Source: Vespula vulgaris (Eukaryota; Arthropoda; Insecta; Hymenoptera; Vespidae). Taken from it: a stretch of 64,000 bases of DNA. The notes below the pieces were generated by a model, which saw nothing but the letters and a program-made list of their open reading frames with translations, searched no databases and was not told where the DNA came from. The stretch is taken from NCBI RefSeq assembly GCF_905475345.1, contig NC_066608.1:3633501-3697500 (forward strand). The letters are read 5' to 3'. A program made the position numbers and the translations under genes. This document shows positions 1 to 13,954 of this stretch, in pieces; position 1 is the first letter of the stretch; each line of letters begins with the position of its first letter.

Positions 1-475
1 ATCGTTGTATTGTTTTCCTGATTATTGCTACTATTCTTAGTATAGAACAATTTTTTGATGTCTGTATCACTTACATTTTTTTATCGTGTTAATCGTAATG
101 TTCTAAGATGATCCATGAAATTTTTCGTTGTTATACCTTTCATTGTATGAGTAATATTACTTGCAGTGTTTCTTTTGTCTTGATTATTACTGATTTTTTC
201 CTGTTTTTGTTGTTTTCCTATCTCATTTGTGTCGTTTAATACGACAATATCTGTCAAATAGGATTTTTTGTCTTTTTTATTAATTAATGCGATGTCTGGT
301 ATAATATTTACGATCGTTCCGTCGGTGTAAATTGTCCTGTTATTCTATAATTTTTATTTTTTGCTCTCAAGTCGATATATTTTCAGGATTGTATTTGTAA
401 TATGGTGTGCCATTTTCCCAAGTTAATATTTTATTGCCAATATTTAATATATGATTTTTGCTGCAGTGTTGGGTC
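1..475 (-). pseudogene. Broken non-LTR retrotransposon, C-terminal R2-type endonuclease fragment
   Basis: The minus strand carries a decayed end of a non-LTR retrotransposon polyprotein. From 338 down to a stop at 81-83 an 85-codon open stretch reads TDGTIVNIIPDIALINKKDK, then SYLTDIVVLNDTN, and ends FMDHLRTLRLTR. This matches the PD...K...D pattern of the restriction-like endonuclease domain at the C-terminus of R2/R4-type elements common in ants, bees and aphids. Upstream, in other frames, are NPENIST, a stop, then EQKIKIIE (about 345-415), and ILAIKY (about 425-470). After the stop, a shifted frame resembles the family's last helix (IVAIIRKTIQ). At least two frameshifts and several stops make it non-functional. 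The segment between the endonuclease core and the GITTKNF part is shorter than usual. It runs off the left edge. Confidence 0.72.
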
Positions 476-486
476 TATCAATATAG

Positions 487-489
487 TTG

Positions 490-542
<53 letters not shown>

Positions 543-567
543 GTTGTTGTTGTTGTTGTTGTTGTTT
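487..567. repeat. Compound (TTA)n-(TTG)n trinucleotide microsatellite
   Basis: About 16 TTA/ATT units run directly into about 8 TTG units. It abuts the retrotransposon fragment on its 5' side. Confidence 0.97.
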
Positions 568-3500
568 TTGTCATTGCTGTAATTCGAACATACTTATCGA
601 AAATCTACTTTTCAACATTTAGGATTTTTCCCTCGCCACAGTTCCCTTCCTTCGTACTTTTGCTATACGCCTTTTTCCAGTAATCCTAAACGCATCCCAA
701 TTATCGAACTTACAAAACATAAAATACAATAAATCAGCACATACAAAAACACAAGGAGCCACATTAAATTCTATTTTATTAAGAAAATTATGAAATTGAT
801 AAATAATTAAATTATTAAGCAATTACTTTTACTATTACTATTTAATTATTTAGTAAATAATTAAATCAATAATTAATTATATTATTAAATTGTAAATTTT
901 AATTTATTTTAATTTAAATTGTAAATTTTATTAAGAAAATTATTAAAGAAATTATTAAGAAAATTTCAAGAAAAACTGTTATCTTTAAAGTGTTCAGTTA
1001 GGCATTTGTAAAAAGAAATACTTTATCATCCAATGATAATACATTCAATAATTCATCGTGACTCCGTAAATTTTGTTGTATTTTATAAAGACCGAGATCG
1101 ACTCACAGTGTTTCACATATTTGGGCATTCGTATGTGTCATACAAAGTGTTTTGTTTAATTATTTTTTATAATTAATTATATAGTACGTAGTATATAAAA
1201 GTATAGAAGAAATTACATTTACTTATTATATTAAGTTTGAATCGGATTTAGGACATGTGTCTTATAATCCTACATAATGCAATTCCTCTAGTATTAAATA
1301 AATTTTTGTCTTTATAAATTTCTTTGTTCGTTACAACAACAATTCAAAGATCCATGGATATTTAAGAAACAATAAAAATTTGGTAGATATCGATACGAAA
1401 AAATTGAGTTTTTGTTAAAATATCAGTAAATTCAGTCCATTGTGCAGCGATTGTAGTTGCATCTAGTAAAGACCTGAGGATTGAACGTATTAATAACAAA
1501 TAACGATTTCGATTATTTTTCTCATTTTGGTCAAATCTGAACAAATAAATTTGACGTTAATGTAAAGTTCAATGTGTCCAGAATTATTATACGAAAAATA
1601 ATGAAAAATATTTTGTTGATTATGTGAAGATACTTCTTGATACTTTTCTTAAAAGTCCCTTCGAAGTTTATGAAAATTCTATATAAAAAATTAAGAAAAT
1701 TTATTATTACTCCATTAAAATTATTCTTCAATTTTAAAAAAGTACTACATTATTAAACTAGATTTATAAAAATCAAACTAAAGCAATAATGAAAAAGCAG
1801 TGTTTGAAAAAATGGACTAATTTCTGCATAAAAAATTGACGCTTCAATTTTAACAATAAATTGAAGTAATATTTAGCAAACTACGTTTCGTTACTAATAT
1901 TTCACGATTTAAAATTTAATATATCTTACACACGGAGTCTATGATTTCTGTCCATTGAGCGAAACACTGTGAGTCGTCGTGGAATTTACAAAGCAAGGTA
2001 GATTGGATTCTATCGGGAGACACATTAACGACCGTCCTCGGGCCAGCAAAAACGATCTTAAAAGTCATGTCGAGTACGGTAGAGCATCGTAGGTACGGTC
2101 GATCGATATCGGATAGGCTAACGGGAACTCGGTAATTTCTCTCGAGGGCATCTTTTTATTGTTAGATCAGAACGGCCGCGTTCTATGTCGGCTTACATAG
2201 CCATAACGAAGTCTGGATCGTTCCTCTTTGATACTCTTTCCTCCTGGTATATAAATAAAAAAGTTAGAAGAAACGAGAACTCTTCCTCGGGGCCTGTTAT
2301 CAAATAACTCGAGGCATAGTTGTGCCATAGACGAGTTCGCTATTCCTTTGAAAAACGATCTGTTATAGGAGAAGAAAAAAAAGTTGAGACGCGTTGATAT
2401 CGACGCTGACGCCACAGATCTTACTCCTTTCTCGTCAGAGAGGAGACAAGTAGTAACAGGTACAGGTAATGACCTTAATGTAAAAACTGACTCAACGCCG
2501 AAGAAACATCCTTGGAAATTCTATGTTCGTTCGATCAAACGATCTTCCACATAGTTCGAGTCGTTACGTGATACCAATTACGATAGAATTTTCATTATCC
2601 GAATTTTATATCATCAGAATGTTCTATTATCCCAAGATCCAACAGTATTTTCTTACAAAACTAGTAAGTTCGTAAGGTGCGTAACGTAATATTTTTCTCT
2701 ATTATAACAGTGTTCATTGTAGAACAGATCATATGTATATGCGAAGGATTTCTATATTTTATTTGATTAGGATTAATCATTCCGTATCTCTGGATCGACT
2801 AAATTATTAATAAAATACTATATATACTCAATAATTTTTGACAAAACACTTTATGACAAGTTTCTCTAATATTATCATTAATATATTACTGTTTATTAAT
2901 AAAGCATTACTTATTCTTACGTCAACGTACGCATCAGTGACTTAATCGGCAAATAACCATTATTTATTGATTTGACATTTTGTTATTTGGTAATTCCAGC
3001 ATAGTTTTTTTTTTGATATATTTTTTATACCATAAATAATATACTATAGCCCGTTATGAGTATACATATCTGATAAATTTGCTTAATATACGCTATCAAC
3101 AAGCTAAAAGAGATTAATTGTATGTGAGAATGTTATTTGTATGTTTAAAACATTAAATAATGACTTCAATTATTTACTATTGATAAGTAGTTTTTTAATC
3201 TTTACTTACGTACTTTTAATCTTTACCACAGAAGAAGTTGATACAAACAGTACGTCTTACGTAATTTTTCATAAAATTTCTTATTCTTATTGTTCTTTTT
3301 TCCTTTTTTTTTTTAAGAATTTCTACATTTTATGCAATAATCGATATAACTCCCTTTATTTCTTTTCTACTCCTTATACTACATTTTGTAAGAATCAAAA
3401 TAAATTATATCGTACATATGTTTCAGCAATACTTTGAGAACTATCAATACCAATTTTATTTTCTCCTACATTTTACTCTATCATTATTTTAATTTCAATA

Positions 3501-6500
3501 TCATATATTTGTATATTTCTTTATACTTTTTACTCTATCAGTTTTATTTTCTTCTACTTCTTACGCTATTATTATCTTTGAATGACTATCATCATTCAAG
3601 CACACTCTATACATATGCAAATATTTTATATTGTATATATGCGTAATGGCTACCGTCGTGAAACAAATAAATGAATATATATGTAAATAGATAAAAATAG
3701 TCTATGAAATCGACATTAAAATATTTCAGAAAATATCCAAGAAGCAAATGAATTCAACGGAAACGATTATGAAGACGTTTCCTCCGAGTTTCTAGAAAAA
3801 TGTTGATTCATATTCTTTCAGATTTTGACAAAAGGAAATACAAATTCACAGAAAGATACATATAATAAATACTTGAAATAATTTAGATAATTATGCGGTC
3901 AGAAATAAATATCGTAAAATGACATATAAATTTGAATATAAATTATTCAAGTGTTTTGTTTGGTTCTCTTTAAAATTTATAAAATTCAATAGCAAACAGA
4001 TAAATTATTGTTCTATTATCCGAAAATATATTCGAACACATAAATTTATCCGTTAGATCGTACATTTGACGGTCTAACGTATACCGATTAGATTGAATAT
4101 TTTAATAATAAGTCGTTCAAATTTGAATAATAAATATTTAATAATAAAATTAAAATTTGTTAGTAGCAAATATTTCAATGTATAAACTTGACAAATATTA
4201 TCCTTATTGAATTTATGAGTATAATTTTTAACATTATATCCATCCAATCAACGTAGAAAATACGTGCAACAGATAATTTACATTTACATTACACTTTGAA
4301 AGAATGACAAAAGTTTGCAATCATTCCGATCGAAGTAAGCTTCGTTCTCCGTTCGAGGCCGGCGACTTTCAAACGAAAAATCTTTTATTCCTGCTACCGC
4401 TCGATTCCGATTACTTCTTGTCTCACGGATTTATACTCTTACTTATTTAAACGAAAAGCGAATTTTAATCGGAACAATCGTTTCCATCCGTTTATATTCG
4501 ATGGAGCTTTTATTCTCTCTTTTCTTTCTTTATCTTTTTGTTATCTTCTTTTTTTTTAATGAACCAAAGAACGTTTAGAGACGTGGTAGTAGTGATTATC
4601 GATAAAAGAATGAAAGAGAAGAGCCATCCCAGGAATCGCTCGCGTCCATCGTACGGGCCAATTACGAGGGAACGATCAGCCAGCGACTGGGATCGACGAA
4701 GAAATAAAATTGAAAACGGACGCTTGGCGCCAGCCGTGAAGATATCCAAGTCCCGGAAGTCGTCGAGAGATGTGAGACGCCTCGAAAGAAAGTCCAATGT
4801 GAAGAAAATTCTCGAAAGAGGCGTTCCTACGAATGAATTAAACAGGAGGAAACGAATAAAATGAACGTCGACAGATCGTAAACATAAATTCGTTTGTATC
4901 GATTATAATAATAACGATAATAATATCTCGAATAGGTATGATACCTATTTTAAAGTTTTGAAGAATTTCACGAAAGTAAATTACCATCGGGGACGAATTT
5001 ATGTTTATTTTCGCGCCATTTTATGAGGCTACTGGTAACTTAACGAGATATTCCTGATAGGGTTGTTAATTTATGAGACGCCGTGAAAATTCATTTGGAG
5101 ACGGTGCAATGTATAAAACGACGATGTGCTCTGCGACAAGCTGACGATACATTGACACTGGACTCCCAGTCAAGAGAGATATCGGTTACTTAATCCCACT
5201 AACACACGCTAAAGCAAGTAAATCGACGCTAATTGAGAAAGCGTCCGAGCACGTGCGCCCGTCTTACTCGACACTGTGCATAGCGATGGGATTGAACGAT
5301 TCGAGACTCTCGACAAAACTCTACTCGATAGCTTATAATTCTGACCGCGTCCAACGTATCCTTGAAGAATTCGCGGAAACGAGAAATGTAACGTCGTAAA
5401 GCGTGGGGAGAGAAAAAAGAAAAAAAAGAAGGATGGACGGTGAAGGGTTCAAAGAATTTTTTAACGAATTGCCGAAGGAGACGAGGCTTTCCGGAATCGA
5501 TTATCTCGACTGTTACGTTCTATTTCGCGATTCTAATCTCTATTTTTAATGTCGTCATATATTAATTCCATATAAAACTATGTTATACTGTAAACGATTT
5601 ACTATTACCATTTTCACTGTAATTCTCATTATAATTATTATTAATAATGTAATTACTGTTATTATTAGTAATTATGTTGTTATTAATTTATATAATATTA
5701 AATATAATATTAATTATTAATAAAGTAATAACATTATTATTGTCATTCTTACTATAAATATTAACGTTATCATTGCAAATATTACAATCTCTACTATTAT
5801 TATTATATCAAAATGTTATATCAAAATATCAACATTGTCAATACAGATATCGTAACCGCTTCTATTTCTGTAAAGTTATATCAAAATATTATATCGTAAA
5901 ACGAGTTCCTTGCGGAAACATCGAACAACCCCAACCACCAAAAAGAAATAAATACGTGCTTAAGGTTTTTTCTTAAGTCCCTCGAACTTGCCAAGAAAAC
6001 GAGACACTTCTCTTCTGTCCTGTTTTTCTCTCGTAGAAATTTGTCTTTTCCTTTCTCTCTTTCTCTTTCCTTCTTTTTAAGATTAAAATACTAATTCTAC
6101 TTGTCCATTTAATCATACGAAGACACGTATACTCTTCGAAGACGAACTTAAGCTCGTGTCCTCATAAAACCAAATCCGACACGCAACATGACTTAGCTTA
6201 AGAAGAAAAAAGAAAAAAAAACGAAAAAGAAGGAAAGAGAAGAAGACGAAAGAAACAAGAAGAGAAAGCGAGTCGCGTTGAAGCGAGTCGCTCGCAGAAA
6301 AAGAAAAAAGAAAAAGAAGAGAAAAAGAAAGGAGACGTTCGTTTGCCGAGGGTGGTTAGCTCTCCACGAGATTGGTTAGCTCTGTCGTCTTGTGTCAGAA
6401 CGAAAAGTCAAAGGGAGGATAGAAGAGACGAGGGGTTACGATGCTTGTATACTGATGCGACGTCGAGCCGTAGGATGAGCGATGCTCTTTGGGGTCAAGA

Positions 6501-8990
6501 AACGCGAAGGTCCTTGCACGGCTGGCAAGGTCGGAACGAAAGTAAAAAAAGAGATAAACGGAGCTCTCCTCCTCGTTTCTACGCACTCTACGTCCAACTT
6601 GGAAAGCATCCTTCGAAGAAAACCTGTCCTTCCGGATAGTCCGTAAGGGTCCTTAAGGGTCCTGCACAACGCAATCTCGCCCACCCCACTGGATATTACT
6701 AACCGGTGATTACGAAAATGATTTCCGTAAATCATTTGAAATATTAAAAGAACAAAAAGTTTTCAAATTACGTAAAAGAATTATTAATTATTTTTCAAGA
6801 ATAATTACTTTTGCTACTTTTGTCATTACAGAAAAATAGTTTTTATACAATTCAAAAACAAATTTCAAAATATTTCAAAAAGAGAAATATACGACTTGGA
6901 ACGTTTAAATCATTTCATTTAAATAACTATGACCTTAATCATTTAAATAACCTATGATCTTTCAATAGAATACTTTCAGGACCGGATATATGAATTTGTG
7001 TCTTCTTACAACTAATTTCCGTTCTTCCAGGAAAAGTACAGGAAATCGTATAACAGGAAGTATACATTCTACTTTACATGAATTACAGATTATACATATA
7101 TGAATTATATATGCATTTGGAAATACATGTTTAGAAAAGAAGTAGAGATTCACCATAAAAAGTGTAAATTTTTTATCATTTCAAAATTTTTCTTTATTGC
7201 AGAAGCCATAAACAAACAAATGAATTTCTAAAGATCATTAAAATAATAAACAACTAAATTATCCGTATATTTTGTTAATTCCTTCAAAACATACTTGACT
7301 TTAACCTACACGATACAAGCGTTAACTTTAGTCGACAGCTACCGAATACATAACGTACGACTGGTATCACAACAACATGGAGAGAGTGGTCAAGTTATAA
7401 TAGATGGGACACTAGTATACCGTGTTATACAAGCCATTTTTGTTACCCTACTGTACGAACACAAATTACAATCTTTCGACCATGTTATACGAACCTGCGT
7501 TACAATGGAACGTGCTATATTTCTAAATATTCTTTTTTTACAGAACACTACGGTATATCTTATAGAATACTATAGTTTTACAAAATACTAAGAACATTTT
7601 GTACAGTCCAGAAAAAATTAGTCTAAAAAATTTCCAAAAACGAATAACCAAAATCATTGGTTATTGGATTCAAAATCATCGAGGAACTTTTTACCGAATT
7701 TGTTCTTAACGAATATTAATCTTCGAATATGAACTAATTAAATAATTAATTATACTGTGAATAAAAACGTGAAAATAAAACTTAAAAAATACAAATATAT
7801 GAGTGTATAAATTCAAATTTATCTAAATATTGTTAGAAAGAATTAATGATTCGGTTCAACCATTCCGATCTATCCTAATATCGATCGTATCGATTTAGTT
7901 AATGAACAAAAGAGATTCGATCGAACGATCATTTCCAGAATGTTCGAATGGTTCTAACAATACGCTCTTACTATCGAGAAAAGTTCTTTCGAAGTGGATT
8001 CCTCGCACGCTGGAAAATCGGTAAAGCGAATATCGACTGCAGAACGAGGCGTGGTGTGTACGTGTAGTGTACGTGGTTGGCGTGGCCAAAACGATGTCGA
8101 CCGTGGCGGCCTGGCGCCGGTGAAACTGCACTGATTAGGAAATATTCCCGCGTAATTAGAAGCGAGGAACTTTAAATCGCTCCGCACGGTCTTTGCGTTC
8201 GTTCGTTGATGCGCGCACTGGATGTCAATAGACTCGACTATTGCCAAGGTGAAAATCAAAGTGATTATATTTTTACGAACGATCGTTGAATGACCTTCGA
8301 AAGGCCTTATATTAGCACGACTACCGAACGAATATTGTACGAATCAATTTCATTGATTAATAATCTTTTTGTAAATAAAAAAAACCAATTGTATTATCAT
8401 AATATCATAATATTCATAAAATTCACTCAGACAGTTAACTCTTACCGTTGCGATAAATATACTTTTAATATTTTAAATGTGATAACAAAGAAATCTTGTA
8501 AAAACATTTTAACTGATAAGACTGTAAAATCGAAGGCCGATCATCGATAATTTCTATGGTATGCATCCGATATATTAAACAACTATGACGATGCTAATGA
8601 AATGAAAATCTGAATATCTATTTATCTCTATCTGTCGGCAGTCTTTTGTAGTTTCAATCGCGTAATCATCGGTGTCTTTGAACTATTACGAAGTTCGAAA
8701 GGGGAGGAATGAAAAATTTCAATCCAAACACGTACGCTTCCGAAACTCCGCCATTAAATGTGTCATTAAAGTGATTTCGCTATCGTTCGGGAAGACGAGA
8801 AAAGTATATGTCGAAGTATAAGTATAGTTATTTTTAAGCTCAACGAGAGACCTTCCAGGCTAACGCGCGCGCGCGCTCCGTAGAGAAACTTACGGGAATT
8901 TCCATGAGAACAGATCGGGAATCCAACCACGTGCTCCTGCTTGTGTTCGAAGCACGGAATCGATGTAGCGTTGACATACATATGCACGGG

Positions 8991-9029
8991 ACACGCACAC
9001 GCATATACACACATACACACACACACACT
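8991..9029. repeat. (CA)n-rich microsatellite
   Basis: Imperfect CA/TACACA units with a short perfect (AC)n core. Confidence 0.85.
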
Positions 9030-10608
9030 GTCCATGGAGACAGCCATACTTGCGGGGAGAACAAATTTTTCGGAGAGCGCGCGAGAGCCACGTGCTCAGC
9101 GAGAAATGAGTTTCGAGGTCTACGATTACTGACAAGAAAAAAAAAAGAGAAAGGAAGACCCTCTCATGTGCATAAATTAACCATCTCGTGTACATAATTT
9201 TTACAAATTTTATTTTTCTCTAAAAAAAATATATATTATCGTTAATAATATCTGCAAAATTAACATTAAGAAATTAAAATTAACATAATAGAAATATTGA
9301 TTTTAATTTTATTAAAAATATTGACATTTTGTCGAAACGAAAACGTCCACAAATTAGCGTCTGGATTTTCGTTCATATATACGCATGCGTGTGATTTGCG
9401 TGCATCATGCGTGCAGCGTGCATATGTGTGTGTGTGTATGTGAACATGAAAGGATTAATTCATTTTTAATAAAATGATTCTTCCTTTCTAATACCTATAT
9501 CAAATTACAAAGCGAAAGCGAAAATCATTGGACAAACAGGCCGAAACGATAGATCGATTACCTCGGAACTATATTTGAATATCTTTTCGCCGCGCATTTC
9601 GCCGAGCGCTTCGATGCGTTCACATTCTGTAAGCTAATCGATGCTATCGTGTCCGTTTCGCATTCGTAATCGTTCTGGTAAATTTCGAGCTGGCAGGCAC
9701 GGCCTCTCCCGAACGAAATCGCGAACAAAGATCGACAGAATGTTTTGCGCAACGTTCAACATCACCCTATGAAAATTGGGCAACTATCATTGATACGTTC
9801 GAAATTAAAAAACAAAAAAAGAAAAGAAAAGAAAAGAAAAAAAGGAAATAATACACGTCTACGCCAGGTCTTGTAAATACCTTTTTATCACGTGATCTGC
9901 CATTAAATGTTAATGGACATTTCTTTAAAGAGCCCAGAGCTATTGAAGATAATTAACTATGAATCTATCGCAATCCTACGAGACGATAGTTATTTTTACC
10001 CACGACCTTAGATAGTTAGATAGTTTCTTATATTGTCGATATATCAAAAGGTGAAACAAACGATTATCTTCGAAACTGTTTGCAATATTAAAGAAACCTT
10101 TGGGATCTTTACATTCAATATTAAAATCTATTTATGTATAACCGTTCTACTGTCAAAACGACAAAACATATAGATCTGTGAAATTAATATAAAGAAATAA
10201 AGTTACTTTCAGTAAATAGGCTTCACAAGTAATCTCGATTCGATTTGACTTATGATTTTAAAATAAAGTAACTAACGAAAATTAAGAACATCATGAAAGA
10301 TGTCATGCTCGAAATGATCAAAAAATGTCTACAAATATTTACAGTAGCGTTAGCCGTTAATATAAATTACATATGATACGTATAAAAACATAGACTGCGG
10401 TGGTCCCTGACCATACAGAATGTTAGTTTCTATAATACATCGAGAAATCGAGACTGTCACGATGAGAAAGCGCGCGTTTTTCGAGAGGAACTCTCGTCTC
10501 CTCTCGTTTACCTTATTTAGGCGAGCGCGGTCAAGGTCCGACCTTCCCCAAGGCCGATTCTCATCGAACGGTAGTACGAGCCAAAGACCACGAATTCTTC
10601 GGTCTTTT

Positions 10609-10609
<1 letters not shown>

Positions 10610-10697
<88 letters not shown>
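10610..10697. repeat. Long uninterrupted (GA)n microsatellite
   Basis: About 44 GA units without interruption, the longest perfect dinucleotide run in the window. It sits inside a GC-richer patch. Overlapping ORFs encoding poly(Arg-Glu) or poly(Ser-Leu) are products of the repeat, not genes. Confidence 0.98.
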
Positions 10698-10699
<2 letters not shown>

Positions 10700-11723
10700 A
10701 GCACTAGCGCGAAGGCGTGATACCCGAGAACGGAAAAGCATTTCCGTGAGATCCAATTTCCAAGATCGATCGTACGGAATGTATTTCCGTAGATAAGAAA
10801 AACGGTTTGTTCTCTCGTAGAAAGGTATAACGGAATGCTTCGGAAGCATAAGACTCGGATTAAACCGAGCGTGTCTGCGAGGAGCGTGTTCGGTTAGGTC
10901 GATTTCCTTTAGGATCGATCTTCTTGATCGCTCGTTACGCATAATCACGGAGAAACTTTCCTCGGAACAATAATTTGAGCTAAATATAGACGAACGCATG
11001 CGTTCTCGTCTATATTATGCTTGAGATGGAGCTGTACGGAAAATAAAAGAAAACAAAAGAAAAAGAAAGAAAAATAAAAAGTATATTCGAGTTTCTTGCT
11101 CTGCTCTCGTCTACGTGCTCGGTGAGGACGCGAACCATAATGATGATGACGAGATCTTGACGATAATGATGATGATCCTGACGGTGGTCGGTTGGCACGG
11201 TTCCCGAAGCCTTCGTTCGAGTTCGCTCGAGAAGAAGAGGAATCAAAGACGCGTTTCACGGGAGACGCGTAAGAGCCTGTCGTTGGCCGTGATAGCCAAG
11301 AATCTAGTCAATTACCACCTATTGCCAGAGATAGATTATGGTTCTCATTACAGTAGCTATATTTAGAACATAGATTCTTCTTATGGATTCTTTGATAGAT
11401 ACAAACAGGTTAAATCCCGTGTATCCTTTTCCAGAATTATTCTTTTAAATACTTTGCTTTCAGCAATAGAGAAATAGTCAATGAAAACCACTTGTTTGCA
11501 CGGTTCGTCGCCTAAGTTACACCACCTAGCCTCGAATTATATTGATTCGGTCGTGAGCAAAGATGTGTTTTTTATATATATATAAAAAAAAAAAACAAGA
11601 AAAAGAAAAGAAAACATCGAACAATGAATTTATCTAGAAACTTAACATTAAACGTACGATCCATCGAAAAAGATTACACGCCTAGGTAGATAGGTTTATA
11701 CGTATATTGAAGATGTACGAATG

Positions 11724-11864
11724 AAGGAAAAAAAATTGTTTTCAATAAAAACATTCAAATTTCCTTAATAAATTTTGGTGATGGTATATAATAAAAAGGA
11801 AAAAAATTTTTCAATAAAAATATTCAAATTTTCTTAATCAATTTTGGTGATGGCATATAATAAA
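11724..11864. repeat. Tandem duplication, two copies of about 70 bp
   Basis: Copy 1 (11724-11794) and copy 2 (about 11794-11864) share an A-rich start, TTCAATAAAAA, and the shared end ATTTTGGTGATGG. A few substitutions separate them. Confidence 0.88.
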
Positions 11865-11952
11865 ACATGCTTCTATCATTTCTTTACATACGAAAAGAGA
11901 ATAAAAGAGATGAAAAAGATGTTACCGTTGGTACAGACGAGATCGACTTGCG

Positions 11953-12058
11953 AAGAAGAAGAAGAAGAGAAGAAAAAGAAGAAGAGGAAGAAGAGAAAGA
12001 AAAAGAAGAAGAAGGAGAAGAAGAAGGAGAAGAAGAAGAAGAAGAAACGAGTAGAAGA
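11953..12058. repeat. (GAA)n/(GAAA)n purine tract
   Basis: About 105 bases of almost pure purine made of GAA and GAAA units. The Glu/Lys-rich ORFs over it are repeat artefacts. Confidence 0.9.
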
Positions 12059-13660
12059 AGCCCGTTGTAAACGTCTACACGGCTGTTGGCTCCGGTAATA
12101 GAAGGCAGGTTGCATGCCGTGGCTCTGGTACACGCGGTTATCGAGTCGAGCCATTGCAAAAGGAGGATCGTGCCAAGAAGGAAAAGGAAAACGAAAATGA
12201 AGAAGACGAGCGAAGAATTGGCGCCGGCGCTCCGCGTTTCTAAGCGTTCTTGACGCGGCTCGCTTCGTTGAAAATTACCCGGACGCACGTGAAAATTGCT
12301 TCTTACCGTGGCATGTCGACACCACTCGTTCCTTTTCTTTCCTTATCGCAGAGATCCTCACCCCTCATCCCTCACCCTCCACCCAACCATACCATACCAC
12401 ACCACACCCCATCCTTTCAACCATCTTGCCGTACTTTCCTTTTTTTTTTTCTTTTCACGACTTTTATCATCAATACTTTCCACGAACCGCGTTGGCTAAT
12501 CCAAACAGGTATTTTTCCTGTTTTTCTTTTTTTTCTTTCGTCGATTGAAATTTCTTTCGAATTTCTTCTATTTCCTTACTCTCTATGCACATCGACCTGT
12601 TTATCTCAACAATATCTTTCTCTTAAGAGTTATATGAATGAATCGTTTTAAGAGAAAAGAAACGACGGGCAGTAAGAGAAATCGTGGCGCATAATTTTCC
12701 CTTAACGGTGAATCTCGATGATTGCGTTATTACGGAGCCATCGGTCCGTGAACTTTTGTAACAGCCTCTAACTCAACGGAAACTCGATGAAACTTTATTC
12801 AGAAGGCAACGCACGATATACCGTTCCAAATGGTTCTTCTAGAATCCTTCGTTTCCGTACTTTTCGCAATATACATATGTATCTCTTGTTGAGAGCGATG
12901 ATTATCCACTAAAAAAGAAAAGAAAAGAAAAGAGAAAAAAGAAAACGGAAAAGAAAGGATTACAAGAGTAAATTTTCGAAATCGTTCGTTAACCATCGTA
13001 CAAGTTATTATTAGAGATTGAGTTTCTCTATCGTTCTATCTTTATTCCTTCATAATATTTTATATTATGCGGGTCGCGCCTAAAAACCGAAAACAATCTG
13101 CAATTCAGCGTAACGATAAACCTTTTCGCATAAGGTCGACACGAAATAGTTCCAAAAACATGTTTCCCACTTTATACCGCGTTGTTTGTTAGAAAACTAT
13201 GCGAATGGTCTCTTACGTCAAAGAGTTCTTGCGTCAAAGATGAATAATAAATTTAACGAAAGCTAAAACGTTGCTCCTTTATTCTATCCTCTTTCGACGA
13301 TAAACTTACTAAATAAACTACGTAGTATTCCATCCTTCTTACTTCGTTCATAGAAACTACTCGAGAAGTCATTTCGAGTAAGCCAAGATAGCCAAGAGAT
13401 GGGATTGCAAAGAAAGGAAGGATTAGTTGCGTCGATGCAGGAGTACCTGTGGAGGGAGGAAAGATGCACGTGCTCAGAATATTACGATAGGATTCTCTTC
13501 CTGATTTCTCAAGAACCGACGGCGATGATTATGTTTTATGTATAAAACACTCAAACGGAAAGTTTAATTGTCCAACGAGCACCCGATAACCGGCTCGATC
13601 GACATAAGACTCGAATCTTTGGTGACGATTCTAAGAAGAGCTTCGCGTAGGTACTTGCAT

Positions 13661-13687
13661 TTCTCTCTCTCTCTCTCTCCCTCTCTC
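13661..13687. repeat. (TC)n microsatellite
   Basis: Short CT/TC run with one interruption. Confidence 0.9.
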
Positions 13688-13930
13688 ATCGTCATCATTA
13701 CCATCGTTGTTGTTGGTGCTGTTGTTGTTGCCTCAGTGAAGAGGATGAAAAATGACGTAGAAAAAAAGCACCATGTCTTTTTTACACGGAAGAATGCGCC
13801 GCATTTTCTCCGCGTTGCATTGCATTATTGATGGACGGACGCGCATCACGAGGCTCGGTACAATTTTATTCTCGTTTCTCGTTTCTACGAGAGTTACGAA
13901 GCCGATTTGGCTCGTCCTCCTTCTCGTTCC

Positions 13931-13954
13931 TCTCTCTCTCTCTCTCTCTCTCTC
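13931..13954. repeat. (TC)n microsatellite
   Basis: A second short CT run about 250 bp from the previous one. Confidence 0.9.

Noticed and set aside
10420..10999. ORFs of 95 and 160 codons over the GA repeat
   Set aside because: Most of their length is poly(Arg-Glu) or poly(Ser-Leu) read from the microsatellite; no domain outside it.
11844..12288. Glu/Lys-rich and Ser-rich ORFs
   Set aside because: They are translations of the GAA/GAAA purine tract on both strands.
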